A stretch of 36,090 bases of DNA, taken from positions 1 to 36,090 of the IMG/VR virus record IMGVR_UViG_3300006789_000071, one strand, 5' to 3'. Position 1 is the first letter of the stretch; every line of letters starts with the position of its first letter. This document shows, in pieces, positions 15,682 to 24,461 of the stretch. Made by a program: the position numbers and the translations under genes. The notes beneath the pieces are model-generated. The model had not been told where the DNA came from. It searched no databases and worked only from the letters and a program-made list of their open reading frames with translations. This DNA comes from a virus.

Positions 15682-15852
15682 CTTTTTTGAACATCGTGTT
15701 GAACCTAAGTCGTAATGGTTTGGATTTTTACCCTTACCAATCAACATCTTTTTGCGAAGTTCCACCATGGTCTCCCACTCTTGGGAATTTAACCCCTCCC
15801 ATTGAAGTTTGTTGGCCATTTGTAACCATTGTTCTTTTTCTACGTGTGTCAT
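15670..15852 (-). CDS. Small unknown protein, 60 aa
   Basis: This 60-aa protein begins MTHVEKEQWLQMANKLQ, with a helical N-terminal half containing repeated Trp (QWLQMANKLQWEGLNSQEWETM) and a basic C terminus. ATG 15852 has AGGA a few bases upstream. It follows the 71-aa gene by 3 nt and precedes the polymerase promoter, which overlaps its last codons. Family and function are not recognised; the gene call rests on the ribosome site and tight packing. Confidence 0.55.
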   Translation of the reverse strand: MTHVEKEQWLQMANKLQWEGLNSQEWETMVELRKKMLIGKGKNPNHYDLGSTRCSKKFGY

Positions 15853-15855
15853 ATC

Positions 15856-16071
15856 CTAACGATAAAGGGTTACTACACTACCGAAGTAGTGGTCAAATAC
15901 TTTGATTAAGTTTTCATAGTCACCATTCTTCATTTCATTCAAAATGAAACTCTCATTGAAATCGAGTTGGCGAGCCAGTTTCTTAGCAGTCCCAAGAAGG
16001 AAAAATGCGTTACCTTGAGGACCTGTTAGGTCAATTGTGATACCTTGACTTTGTGGTTTCTGAACTATCAT
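15856..16071 (-). CDS. Small unknown phage protein, 71 aa
   Basis: This 71-aa protein contains ITIDLTGPQGNAFFLLGTAKKLARQL, a pattern I associate with a small protein family of unknown function that recurs in phages. It consists of a short strand, a Gly-rich turn and two helices. It starts 3 nt after the upstream 90-aa gene and is in the same early operon. No catalytic residues stand out. Function unknown. Confidence 0.65.
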   Translation of the reverse strand: MIVQKPQSQGITIDLTGPQGNAFFLLGTAKKLARQLDFNESFILNEMKNGDYENLIKVFDHYFGSVVTLYR

Positions 16072-16074
16072 ATC

Positions 16075-16347
16075 TTACTTGTTTACTTCAATCATATTCA
16101 TAGGAACTGTGTAAGTCCCATACCCATTCAACACTTTTAGAACGGCCTTAGTTCGGTTGATTTTCTCAACTCGGAGTTGTTTACCCTTTAACTTAGGGTG
16201 ATTAACACTCACATTAGCACCAATGTAAAGTTCTTCTTTGACGTTAAGTGCATTTTCACTTTTCTTAATCTTAATCACTTCAACTACTTTGTTGTTTAAC
16301 ACTCGTAGTTGTTCGATACTCAACTGATTTAATTCTTGATAGGTCAT
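16075..16347 (-). CDS. Small unknown protein with SH3/KOW-like segment, 90 aa
   Basis: This 90-aa protein has a helical N-terminal half (MTYQELNQLSIEQLRVLNNK) and a beta-rich C-terminal half (GANVSVNHPKLKGKQLRVEKINRTKAVLKV) that reads like a KOW/SH3-type barrel. Such barrels often bind nucleic acid, but that is inference. It is the first gene of an early operon with a leader of about 50 nt behind the extended promoter at 16400-16457. The leader is A-rich immediately before ATG 16347, with no Shine-Dalgarno sequence, as usual in Bacteroidota. Confidence 0.65.
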   Translation of the reverse strand: MTYQELNQLSIEQLRVLNNKVVEVIKIKKSENALNVKEELYIGANVSVNHPKLKGKQLRVEKINRTKAVLKVLNGYGTYTVPMNMIEVNK

Positions 16348-16399
16348 AATTTTTATTTTTTATTTTTTATTATCGTGGTAACATCCCCACATCAACAGT

Positions 16400-16457
16400 A
16401 CTAATATAGTGATTAATATTGAAATCACCAAACTTTTAATGTTAAGAAATTGTTAAA
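16400..16457 (-). promoter_or_regulatory. Extended early promoter upstream of small-gene operon
   Basis: The minus strand carries the TTAACAATTTCTTAACATTA block, TTTGG (16432-16428), 19 bases, TATATTAGT (16408-16400). The layout is identical to 897-952. It overlaps the stop region of the upstream 111-aa gene. Confidence 0.75.
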
Positions 16458-16459
16458 GT

Positions 16460-16795
16460 TTAGTAACCTATGAATTCAAGTTCAACTGAAGGAACTATAC
16501 CTTTTGTTACTCCATAGGGGTACTCTTCGTTTAACCAATAGTTTTCAACCATCCCTAACTCTCTAAGAGACTCATTGTAGATGTCTTCCATCTCAAACCC
16601 AATACCATATCCACTTGGACAAATCACGGAAGCAACGTCTCTTAGAAGTTCCTCGTTTTCAGTTTTCATAGCATTGTTCAAAGCCAACCTCAACTCAGCT
16701 TTCATCAAGTCGGATACTTTCTCATTGTGGTTGTACATTTCGGCATTCCATGGTTTCGTGATTTCGATACCATATTTAATTTCTTTTACTTTCAT
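16460..16795 (-). CDS. Unknown early protein, 111 aa
   Basis: A 111-aa acidic protein beginning MKVKEIKYGIEITKPWN, with a helical middle (EKVSDLMKAELRLALNNAMKTENEELLRDV) and a C-terminal part rich in Tyr, Gly and Glu. It is the only gene between two extended early promoters (16400-16457 and 16817-16871), so it is its own transcription unit at the start of the early region. ATG 16795 is about 21 nt downstream of the -7 box, without a strong ribosome site. I do not recognise the family. Its promoter and position suggest a host-takeover type early protein, which is inference. Confidence 0.65.
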   Translation of the reverse strand: MKVKEIKYGIEITKPWNAEMYNHNEKVSDLMKAELRLALNNAMKTENEELLRDVASVICPSGYGIGFEMEDIYNESLRELGMVENYWLNEEYPYGVTKGIVPSVELEFIGY

Positions 16796-16816
16796 AACTT
16801 ATCTATCTTTTACATA

Positions 16817-16871
16817 GTAAAGATACGAAAATTATTTGGATATACCAAATTTTAATGTTAAGAAATTGTTA
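16817..16871 (-). promoter_or_regulatory. Extended early promoter with TATCTTTAC box
   Basis: The minus strand has the TTAACA block, TTTGG (16849-16845), 19 bases, then TATCTTTAC (16825-16817) in place of TATATTAGT. TATCTTTA is close to the Bacteroidota TAnnTTTG box, which supports assigning the second element as the -7 region. It starts right after the last late gene. Confidence 0.7.
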
Positions 16872-17408
16872 TTATTTTAAGAATTCTGAATAGTTAGTGA
16901 TGTAGTTTGAAAGTCCTTTTATGGTTTCATTACCTAACTCTATCTGCTTGCGATTTACAAAGTCAGCGTTGTCTACCAATTTCCATCTAACTTCTGTTTT
17001 TTTATAGAACTCGGTACTAATAGTAGAATAAACATCTTTATTAACTTCAGTGATTATATCATTAAAATGACGTTTTACAAAATAACGAATAAAGTAACCA
17101 TTTACATAATCCGATTCTATTGGTGTTGAAATACCATACACAGCAAAGTTGAAACTAACATCAAGCTTATTTAGAGAATCGTATTTAAATTTTTCAGAAT
17201 TATCTATAAGTGATAGGTCAACATACTTTATTAATTTTTCAGATACACCTTTTAAGTAAACTCCTTTAGTAAAGACCTCACCAGTACTATATGTATGGTA
17301 ATCACCAACATATTCAGTACCATCAGGCGACATCCACTCCTTACCTTGAGTGTAAAGTCCGTTTTGAATTTGACCTTTGGGATAATATACTTTTAATCGT
17401 TTGGCCAT
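16872..17408 (-). CDS. Probable baseplate/tail protein, 178 aa
   Basis: A 178-aa protein beginning MAKRLKVYYPKGQIQNGLYTQ. Start ATG 17408 overlaps the hub protein stop by one base, which is better than the in-frame start 15 codons upstream inside that gene. The N-terminal half is beta-rich with a repeated GLYT.G.E/GVYLKG pattern (WMSPDGTEYVGDYHTYSTGE), and the C-terminal half is helical. It is the last gene of the tail block, so a structural role in the baseplate is likely. I do not recognise the exact T4 counterpart. Confidence 0.65.
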   Translation of the reverse strand: MAKRLKVYYPKGQIQNGLYTQGKEWMSPDGTEYVGDYHTYSTGEVFTKGVYLKGVSEKLIKYVDLSLIDNSEKFKYDSLNKLDVSFNFAVYGISTPIESDYVNGYFIRYFVKRHFNDIITEVNKDVYSTISTEFYKKTEVRWKLVDNADFVNRKQIELGNETIKGLSNYITNYSEFLK

Positions 17409-19264
17409 TATTGAGCATCCAATTTTAAGAATCCAGTAAAGCTTGTTTCCCAATTACCTTGTCCATCAAAGCTATGTTCCATTTTACCTACACAAAAATA
17501 TTTACCTGCGCCGATGTATTTTGCAGGTAACCCATCGAAACTAAATGTATCACCAATATTTGTACCCCATACACCATAACAAGTTACAGATAAGTCAATC
17601 ATGTATCTGTAACCGGTATCAGTACCAGTTGGAGCTGGTTTATTACTTATGTATGACTTCATAATATCTTTAAGGCCTTGAGAACGTTCCGCTGATAACC
17701 CTGTACCTAATTCTTCTTTTTTCTTTTGAATGTCATCCAATGTTATTTGTACAGGTGGTGCTGTTGTTTCAAGATTGGGACCACAATCGTTATATAGATT
17801 ATCAAACGCGCCTTTAGGTATCTCCCCCCCACGATTTGATACCAATGCTGCTGCGGCCATGTCAGAATCCATATTTGATGATAAGTTGACTGATTTTAAA
17901 ACAGAACCTAAGTCGTGAGTTTTAAACGTATAAGCGGCACTGATACCCTTTTGGTGTTCTGCTCTTTCATTTACTATTAAAAATTTATTAGAGTTCTTAA
18001 ACCCATCATTGTATATTGTTAATGGATATAACCCACCAGTTAAATCTTTAATTGTTGCGCACAAAACTCTTAGAAAATTATTTACACTACTCTCACCCTT
18101 TGCATCTTTATCTTCCTTTGCTCTTTCAACCAATCGGTCTATGGTAGTGTTTATCAAATCCAACGATATCAACATATCTTTTGCATTACCATCAAAGCCA
18201 GTTCCGGTTGCTAAATTATTTTTAATACCATCATTGAAGGTTGTAGCCGCGGTTTCACCATAAGTTGCCATATCACCATCTAATAATAATTTCGATGGGT
18301 CAGCTGACGCAAATTGTGGTATGAATTTTCCTTTTGCATCTCCAAACCCCCATTTGAATCCACTATTAGAATGTGCGGTATTGATGACATCAATCAATTC
18401 ACTAAATTTTACGTATTTAACAAACATATCATCAAAGTCTACGTTTACCATCCCCAATATTTTAAAATCTGCGCCAGATTTTGTTTGTATATTAGCTACG
18501 GCATACCCACCACTAAGTTTTGCTTCACCATCCGGTACAAAGTCCTTGGTGCCACCCTTTTGTATGACACTCGACTCCTCATACTCTGGAAAGGCAGTTA
18601 TAAATCTATTGTTTAATTCACTTGGAATGTTAAATGCCGTGATATCGTTATCTTCTTCATCTTTAATTGTAGTACCTGTTCCGGCTAATGTTTGGTCCAT
18701 GGCTAAAACAGCAGAGAATCTATTTTTACCAGTTAGTTTCAGATTACATGAGTAAACGCCACTTGCATCCATTGAAAATCCAAAGTTATATACGTTTGCC
18801 TTCATTGTTGACCCAAGACCTAGCTCCTTGTACCCAAATGATAAAGTAACACCATTACCTACTCGGAAAAATGCCGATTCATATGTTGCGAATTGACTTT
18901 TTGAATAACACTTGAATGATACATCAATATCAAATAGAGCGGAATCTGAAACATCGTTCGCCCCATCATTGTTTATTCTAACAGATTCTAATAATGGTTT
19001 AGCTGGCACATCACGTGAACCATCTCTACTTATTAAAGAATTATACTTTTCAGAAGAATTTAGTGGGTTATCACCAAGGGTTACACCAGAAGCAGGAGAA
19101 CATAAACCTGCATTGTTAGTACCATTGGTTTGTATACTAATATACGCGTATTTTCCATAATTCCATATTTTCGAATTATCATCTGCATTTGGATTTTTTA
19201 TATATTCGGATATTTTACCTAAATTACCACTTGCGCCGAAACTTGCTCTTGAAAATACTCCCAT
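17408..19264 (-). CDS. Baseplate hub protein
   Basis: This 618-aa protein has an N-terminal beta-rich part with FDIDVSFKCYSKSQFATYE around residue 110 and a C-terminal segment PAKYIGAGKYFCVGKMEHSFDG followed by NWETSFTGFL. That segment resembles the closing part of hub proteins of the gp27/gpD type, which form the ring at the end of the tail tube. It starts 5 nt after the LysM gene. The order tape measure, repeat protein, LysM protein, hub fits contractile-tail gene order. No lysozyme domain is visible, so it is not a gp5 fusion. The hub assignment is inferred from the C-terminal pattern and position. Confidence 0.6.
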   Translation of the reverse strand: MGVFSRASFGASGNLGKISEYIKNPNADDNSKIWNYGKYAYISIQTNGTNNAGLCSPASGVTLGDNPLNSSEKYNSLISRDGSRDVPAKPLLESVRINNDGANDVSDSALFDIDVSFKCYSKSQFATYESAFFRVGNGVTLSFGYKELGLGSTMKANVYNFGFSMDASGVYSCNLKLTGKNRFSAVLAMDQTLAGTGTTIKDEEDNDITAFNIPSELNNRFITAFPEYEESSVIQKGGTKDFVPDGEAKLSGGYAVANIQTKSGADFKILGMVNVDFDDMFVKYVKFSELIDVINTAHSNSGFKWGFGDAKGKFIPQFASADPSKLLLDGDMATYGETAATTFNDGIKNNLATGTGFDGNAKDMLISLDLINTTIDRLVERAKEDKDAKGESSVNNFLRVLCATIKDLTGGLYPLTIYNDGFKNSNKFLIVNERAEHQKGISAAYTFKTHDLGSVLKSVNLSSNMDSDMAAAALVSNRGGEIPKGAFDNLYNDCGPNLETTAPPVQITLDDIQKKKEELGTGLSAERSQGLKDIMKSYISNKPAPTGTDTGYRYMIDLSVTCYGVWGTNIGDTFSFDGLPAKYIGAGKYFCVGKMEHSFDGQGNWETSFTGFLKLDAQ

Positions 19265-19269
19265 AACTA

Positions 19270-19566
19270 TTAACTATTTAATTGGTTGTACGTATTTACT
19301 ATTTGTTCTATACTTTGTGGTATTCTTAATTGTTTACCAATTGGTACTACAAAATCACCATTACCAATATTATTTGCTCTTGCTATAATCCACCAATACG
19401 ATGATTTATTATAATACTTATAAGCTAACGTATCCAATCTATCACCTACCATACCTATTATGTATATATCACTATTTTGTGGTTCTATAATAGGTAATTT
19501 TACAGTAGACTTAAATCTACGGCCGGTTTTATCTTTACGGAGTTCTATGTCATCATATCTATTCAT
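19270..19566 (-). CDS. LysM-domain baseplate protein (gp53-like)
   Basis: A 98-aa protein made almost entirely of a LysM-type domain: IYIIGMVGDRLDTLAYKYYNKSSYWWIIARANNIGNGDFVVPIGKQLRIP. Small LysM proteins sit between tube and baseplate hub in contractile tails (T4 gp53, P2 gpX and relatives), where they help attach the baseplate centre. It lies 3 nt after the 915-aa baseplate gene and 5 nt before the hub gene. The N-terminal KDKTGRRFKSTVKLP tail is basic. Family is clear; identity with T4 gp53 is inferred. Confidence 0.75.
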   Translation of the reverse strand: MNRYDDIELRKDKTGRRFKSTVKLPIIEPQNSDIYIIGMVGDRLDTLAYKYYNKSSYWWIIARANNIGNGDFVVPIGKQLRIPQSIEQIVNTYNQLNS

Positions 19567-19569
19567 AGT

Positions 19570-22317
19570 TTAAACTAAATTTATTGCTGTACCCTGCCCA
19601 AGGTCATCTCCGGAAGATAATGGAGCAGAAGGACCATCAAGTGGTGGTACAAAGTCGTATAAGTTAGGAGTACTGTTTTCACTGTGAACTGCGTCACCTA
19701 CTAATGTGAGTCCAACTGAAACGTCTACAAATCTTGGGATGGTTATATCTTTTCTAATGTCCCAAGATACTTCATCGGACATTGTATACGATAGTGATGT
19801 TAACAACGAATTGTGATTTTTCCATAAATCACCCAATGTAAAACTAAGAACTCTTCCACGATAACCAGTACTACTCCCATAAAATGGCATTGCGAAGGTT
19901 GCTAATTGTTTTAACTTTTCCCACATTGGGACTAATTCCGCTTTCGAGTACGCCATTACTTTAAAATTAAATGATAATGTTCTTTCGAATTCAGTCATCA
20001 TATAAGCTTTATCAGCTCTACCATTTGGCTTTTCACCATTCCACGATGGTGAGAATGTTTCGGTAATTCCACTAACAGTTCCTCTAAATTGACATAGATT
20101 ACTACTATTGGTTTTAAATACCAGCTTAACGATATCATCTAATTCAGCATCACCTACGTTTGCCGTACCAATCGTATCAAGTCGGGTCTCTGATAAACGT
20201 TCTGCATTTGTTTTGAAGGTTTGTCCGAGGCCGTATTTTGTTATTAGATTATTTGCGGTATAATCATCACCAGCTACCGTGGCAGAATCAATATTATAAT
20301 TACTATCTTTTAGATTTCTAAAATCACCTTTGTAATCTGATGGATTGTCACCATTTGCTATTTTAGCTATCGTACCATATGATACTGCTTCGTAATCTTT
20401 TATATCATTACCAGGACCTTTAGTTTTACCATCAGATTTATACAATCCTCTTTTTTCAAATACATCATCGATTGGAATTGGTGAGGCTTCTTGGGTTTGT
20501 TTAGCTAATGTGGTTTTAGTACCATCATCATTTGCTCTAAGACTATCATTTATTTGGAATTCATAACGCTTTTTAGCAAAAAGAATCGGATTATCTTTTT
20601 TCGTTTTAGCATATGGTGAAGTCGGTCCTATTGAGAATCGATTGTCTATTCCGATATATGCGGTTGTATTACCATATCGTGTACCACTATTGTCAAATGT
20701 ATTAATGAATCGATTTGTTATACTTGCACCAATTCCATAAATTGAATCAAATCCACCTTTAAGGTCTGTCCTCAATGGAAATACATCGTTACGAATACCT
20801 TTTAATCGGAAAAGGGTATACAAAGTTCTTAATGGGCTTACATTTATTGAAGCATTGGGATTATATTTCCAACCCTGTTTACCTAATGGGATTAAGTCAG
20901 GTCTATCAAATTTTAAACCTAAATGTTGCCCTGCCAAACTTGCTAAAAGATTTACAGGTGTCCAAGTCTTACCATATTTCTGACTACGTTGTAATCCAAT
21001 TTGTCGTACACCCCATAATAATCCTTTTGCTGATAAGAAGAATGACCCAATCCTTGCGACATCTACCAATGCTCGTGTAGTAGATGCTACAATACCACCT
21101 CTAATTAGACCATCATCTATACCAAGACCAAAGTCCCAAAATTGAGGTTCACCTTTTGATATTTTTTTACGTTGTATACCGCGGAGTATGTAAGGTGCTT
21201 TTATTATGTTTAATGAGTTTGGTGAATCATCTTTAAGATTAAATTTGTGATACATCTTATCTAAAAATGATGGTGAATTACGTTGCTCCATCATATCACC
21301 AATACTTTTATATACATCAGAGTATCGATTCCCATCAGGAGTGTATTTTTGAGTATCACCAGTTACACCACCAGTTCTAAATTGACCATAACCTGCTTCA
21401 AAAGACAATCCAGGATTTATTTTTTGGAAATCAGAATATTGTGACAACTCTACTACAAATTCCGTTTTTTTAGATTCTTCGTTTGTTGTAAATCCGGTTT
21501 TAAAGTTAGAGAACTTTGAAGAGTTTTGGTTAAACTCTTTAGGAGATGTAATTCCTGTAAATTTACTATCATCCATACGATTAAACTCAGAAGTAAACCC
21601 CTTTGCATGAACATCGGTAATGTAGTTTACTTCAGTTGGTGTAGTTTCACCTAAGAACTTTTCACTCAAATTAAAATCAGCTGGCGTAGTCTCACCTAAG
21701 AACTTCTCTTCTGAGTTAAACTCAGTAGGAGTTGTCTCACCTAAGAACTTCTCTTCTAAGTTAAACTCAGTAGGAGTTGTTTCACCTAAGAACTTTTCAG
21801 TTAAACTAAATTCACTTGGCGTAGTCTCACCTAAGAAGTTTTGAATGAATCTGAATTCGGATGGGGTGGTTTCACCTTTGAACTTTTCCTCACCGGAGTA
21901 GTCTTGAGGAGTCGTTTGACCCTTAAATCTATCTCCTTGAGTAATATTTTCCGTTTTCGTTTCACCTTTAAATTTATCGCCTTGATTTACTTCTTGTGTT
22001 TCAGTTTGTCCTAAGTATCGTTCTTCCAACGACATTTTAGATGGGGCCGTTTCTCCCAAATAGTTTGATGAGTTATCAAACTTAGATGGGGTCGTTTCTC
22101 CCAAATAGTTTGATGAGTTATCAAACTTGTTTGGAGTTACACCTTGTTTAGGTGTAGTTGTATTTGATTTAGGAGCAGATGGGGACTTGTCCACAAGTTG
22201 AGACAATGGGGTCTGATTAGTAGACTTAGGGATATCCACTCTCTTCTTGTCAGAAAGTGGTTTCTCTGTTGGTCTTCTAAACTTAGACAAATCTGATTTT
22301 AAATCTTTTAATGCCAT
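19570..22317 (-). CDS. Baseplate-associated protein with N-terminal 15-residue repeats
   Basis: A 915-aa protein in two parts. Residues about 64-230 consist of 11 tandem 15-residue units with consensus EFNLEEKFLGETTPT, degenerating to about residue 275; this segment is probably extended or disordered. The rest is a folded region whose C terminus (FNFKVMAYSKAELVPMWEKLKQL, LSFTLGDLWKNHNSLLTSLSYTM, DEVSWDIRKDITIPRFVDVSVGLTLVGD) looks like a tube-initiator or baseplate protein. It lies between the tape measure and the LysM protein, where gp48/gp54-type tube initiators are found. The repeats are unusual for that role and may span or scaffold the baseplate. Confidence 0.65.
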   Translation of the reverse strand: MALKDLKSDLSKFRRPTEKPLSDKKRVDIPKSTNQTPLSQLVDKSPSAPKSNTTTPKQGVTPNKFDNSSNYLGETTPSKFDNSSNYLGETAPSKMSLEERYLGQTETQEVNQGDKFKGETKTENITQGDRFKGQTTPQDYSGEEKFKGETTPSEFRFIQNFLGETTPSEFSLTEKFLGETTPTEFNLEEKFLGETTPTEFNSEEKFLGETTPADFNLSEKFLGETTPTEVNYITDVHAKGFTSEFNRMDDSKFTGITSPKEFNQNSSKFSNFKTGFTTNEESKKTEFVVELSQYSDFQKINPGLSFEAGYGQFRTGGVTGDTQKYTPDGNRYSDVYKSIGDMMEQRNSPSFLDKMYHKFNLKDDSPNSLNIIKAPYILRGIQRKKISKGEPQFWDFGLGIDDGLIRGGIVASTTRALVDVARIGSFFLSAKGLLWGVRQIGLQRSQKYGKTWTPVNLLASLAGQHLGLKFDRPDLIPLGKQGWKYNPNASINVSPLRTLYTLFRLKGIRNDVFPLRTDLKGGFDSIYGIGASITNRFINTFDNSGTRYGNTTAYIGIDNRFSIGPTSPYAKTKKDNPILFAKKRYEFQINDSLRANDDGTKTTLAKQTQEASPIPIDDVFEKRGLYKSDGKTKGPGNDIKDYEAVSYGTIAKIANGDNPSDYKGDFRNLKDSNYNIDSATVAGDDYTANNLITKYGLGQTFKTNAERLSETRLDTIGTANVGDAELDDIVKLVFKTNSSNLCQFRGTVSGITETFSPSWNGEKPNGRADKAYMMTEFERTLSFNFKVMAYSKAELVPMWEKLKQLATFAMPFYGSSTGYRGRVLSFTLGDLWKNHNSLLTSLSYTMSDEVSWDIRKDITIPRFVDVSVGLTLVGDAVHSENSTPNLYDFVPPLDGPSAPLSSGDDLGQGTAINLV
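21628..22128 (-). repeat. Tandem 45-bp repeats coding 15-residue LGETTP units
   Basis: Eleven consecutive 45-bp units encode the pattern (E/K)F-x4-(K/Y)FLGETTP(S/T). The first two units and units seven to eleven are most alike; the middle ones read FKGETKTE or FKGQTTPQ. All preserve frame and length, so the array has grown by unit duplication and then diverged. Confidence 0.85.
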
Positions 22318-22321
22318 CCAA

Positions 22322-24442
22322 TTATCCCATCTGCTTATTAAATGATTTATTCATTGATTGTTTCTTAGTAATTTCACTAATTACTCTACCATCTACTACA
22401 ATTTGAAGAGGTTGGTTACCCATTGCAGCTGCCAGCCTGTCATAGTCAATACCACCACCGGCACTATCACCTGCTAATTTACCGGCCATTGCTGCTGGAT
22501 TGGTAGTTGCCATAATAAAGTCTGCCGGATTGGTTTTGATTACATCACCACTTGGTGTAATTACACCATCATCTATGGAGTCGGATGCACCCTCGTCATA
22601 TCCAGTGGATTTAGTGCCACCACCCCCAAATAGAGCACCAATCGTGTCACCAACCCATTGAAATGGTGCTACAACAAAGTCATAAATTGCCTGACCCATC
22701 ATCTTAATACCCTCAATTGGGTCAGTAAATAATGTAATAAACCCTCTAAGAAGTTTGAATATCGCACCTACCATTTTGAACGAATTAATTATCGTTGGTA
22801 GAATCAGGTCAACCAAGTAACCAACAACTGGAAGAATAATAGCACCTGCTTCAGCAAGAGCTGCATTCATCTTATCCATTGCAGCACTCATCTTTTCTTG
22901 TTGAGATTGTTTCTCTCTATCAAGTATCATTTGCTTGGCCTTTTCATCAGATAGACCGGCACTCATTAGTTGTTCCTTACTTACATTGTCTAAGTTTTTA
23001 ACACCCAACTTATTCATAACCATTTGCTGTTCATTCATCTTCAACATTTGGTCAACTGACATACCCATTGCATCTGCAATTGCCTTTTGTTGGATTCGTG
23101 ACTTTTGACTCACATCACCAATCTCACTCATTTGTTTTGCTTGGAGTCGTAATACTTCACCTTGTTCACCTGCTAGTTGTGCTGCACGGATAGCAGTGTT
23201 ATTGAGGTTAACACCAGTTAACACTCTTGCTTTCATCTCGGCTTGAAGTGAACTTTCCATATTAAGAAGATTATCTGCGGCATCCGATGATTCTTGTAAT
23301 GTAGTACCCAATGCCTTCGCTTGAGTAACTGCCATAGCCATCTCTTTAACATTACCCTTGAATGTAGAACGCATTTCTAAAGATAAGTTGGATATGTCTT
23401 TTAGTACACCGGCAAAGTCGACTGAAGCACCTGTGAGTTCATTAAAACCACCAACTGTCGATGCTACTTCGGTTTGCATATCACGAACACTCATGCCAGA
23501 TGCAGCTGACATCTTTTGGAAGTTTGCAGCCTCTTCACCAGACATACCCATATACTTAGTCAAGTGAATTTGGTCTTGTAACATTTTGGCGGAATATTGT
23601 GCAGTCATTCCTATGGACTCTGCGAGTTGTTTTTGAGACTCAATCAGACTCTTGGTATTAATATTCAAGTTACCACTCATAACAGACATATTATTAAAGT
23701 TGGTAACCATTTCTTTAGCTTGACTATTAGCAATACCCATCTCACGACTTAAATCAGCTACTTGTTGGTCAACTCCAAGTGCTTTTTTCAATAGAACCAT
23801 TGCGGCTATAATAGGAAGAATAATCGGTAGGAGTGGTGAAATTGCGGCCCATAAACTTGCCCCAAATGATATTATAGATGGGATTGCTGACCTAAACGAC
23901 ATTGCAATTGCCTTACCAGCGGGAACTCCCGCAGCAGTTAACATTACGAATTGTTGGGTAATACCCTTCATAATACCACCCATTTGTTTTTTTAATCCAC
24001 CAAAGTCCATTGTAGATGCTAATAATCCCCCAATGAGTGGGATATTTTTGATTTGACCTTCAAGACCATCTAACATACCATTTGCTTTGGTCTCAAGTTC
24101 ACCTTGTAAGTCCCGCCTCCGTTCTTCAGTCTTGATTACATCCTTGAGTGTATCTACTTCTTCTTTTAAATTTCGACCATGTGTAGTTCTACCATCCACC
24201 AACTCTTTCATTGACGTTTCGTAGTCTTCTAATAATTCCCTTTGTTGCTCAAGATTATCAACCTCATCAACCATTCCACTTAGTAAGTTTTTTCTAAGCT
24301 TACCCAACTCCTTGGCATTTTCAATTTGGTCTTGCATTTTACGATTAAGTAGGTCGGCTTGGCTATTAAGGAAGTCATTGTCCTCCATAGCCTGCTTACG
24401 AGCCTTACTCTCTTCGTTTCTCTGCTTATTAGTCTTTGCCAT
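22322..24442 (-). CDS. Tail tape measure protein
   Basis: A 706-aa protein with a charged, coiled-coil N terminus (about 1-110), a hydrophobic stretch SLWAAISPLLPIILPIIAAM near residue 200, long Ala/Met/Gln-rich helices (EEAANFQKMSAASGMSVRDMQTEV), and a second hydrophobic region LVDLILPTIINSFKMVGAIF near 560. This composition is typical of tape measures, which set tail length and pass into the host membrane on infection; it corresponds by position to T4 gp29. It lies directly downstream of the tail-chaperone pair and upstream of baseplate genes. Its leader resembles that of the gp14-like gene (GGATAACCCAAATGG). A tape-measure role fits both composition and position. Confidence 0.8.
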   Translation of the reverse strand: MAKTNKQRNEESKARKQAMEDNDFLNSQADLLNRKMQDQIENAKELGKLRKNLLSGMVDEVDNLEQQRELLEDYETSMKELVDGRTTHGRNLKEEVDTLKDVIKTEERRRDLQGELETKANGMLDGLEGQIKNIPLIGGLLASTMDFGGLKKQMGGIMKGITQQFVMLTAAGVPAGKAIAMSFRSAIPSIISFGASLWAAISPLLPIILPIIAAMVLLKKALGVDQQVADLSREMGIANSQAKEMVTNFNNMSVMSGNLNINTKSLIESQKQLAESIGMTAQYSAKMLQDQIHLTKYMGMSGEEAANFQKMSAASGMSVRDMQTEVASTVGGFNELTGASVDFAGVLKDISNLSLEMRSTFKGNVKEMAMAVTQAKALGTTLQESSDAADNLLNMESSLQAEMKARVLTGVNLNNTAIRAAQLAGEQGEVLRLQAKQMSEIGDVSQKSRIQQKAIADAMGMSVDQMLKMNEQQMVMNKLGVKNLDNVSKEQLMSAGLSDEKAKQMILDREKQSQQEKMSAAMDKMNAALAEAGAIILPVVGYLVDLILPTIINSFKMVGAIFKLLRGFITLFTDPIEGIKMMGQAIYDFVVAPFQWVGDTIGALFGGGGTKSTGYDEGASDSIDDGVITPSGDVIKTNPADFIMATTNPAAMAGKLAGDSAGGGIDYDRLAAAMGNQPLQIVVDGRVISEITKKQSMNKSFNKQMG

Positions 24443-24461
24443 TTGGGTTATCCAATATTAC

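Noticed and set aside
17409-17453. N-terminal extension of the 178-aa tail protein
   Set aside because: The extra 15 codons lie wholly inside the hub gene; ATG 17408 overlapping the hub stop is the typical coupled start.
19133-19145. ACTAATATACG inside the hub gene as an early promoter
   Set aside because: It is within coding sequence, has no CCAAA at the right distance, and no gene starts just after it.
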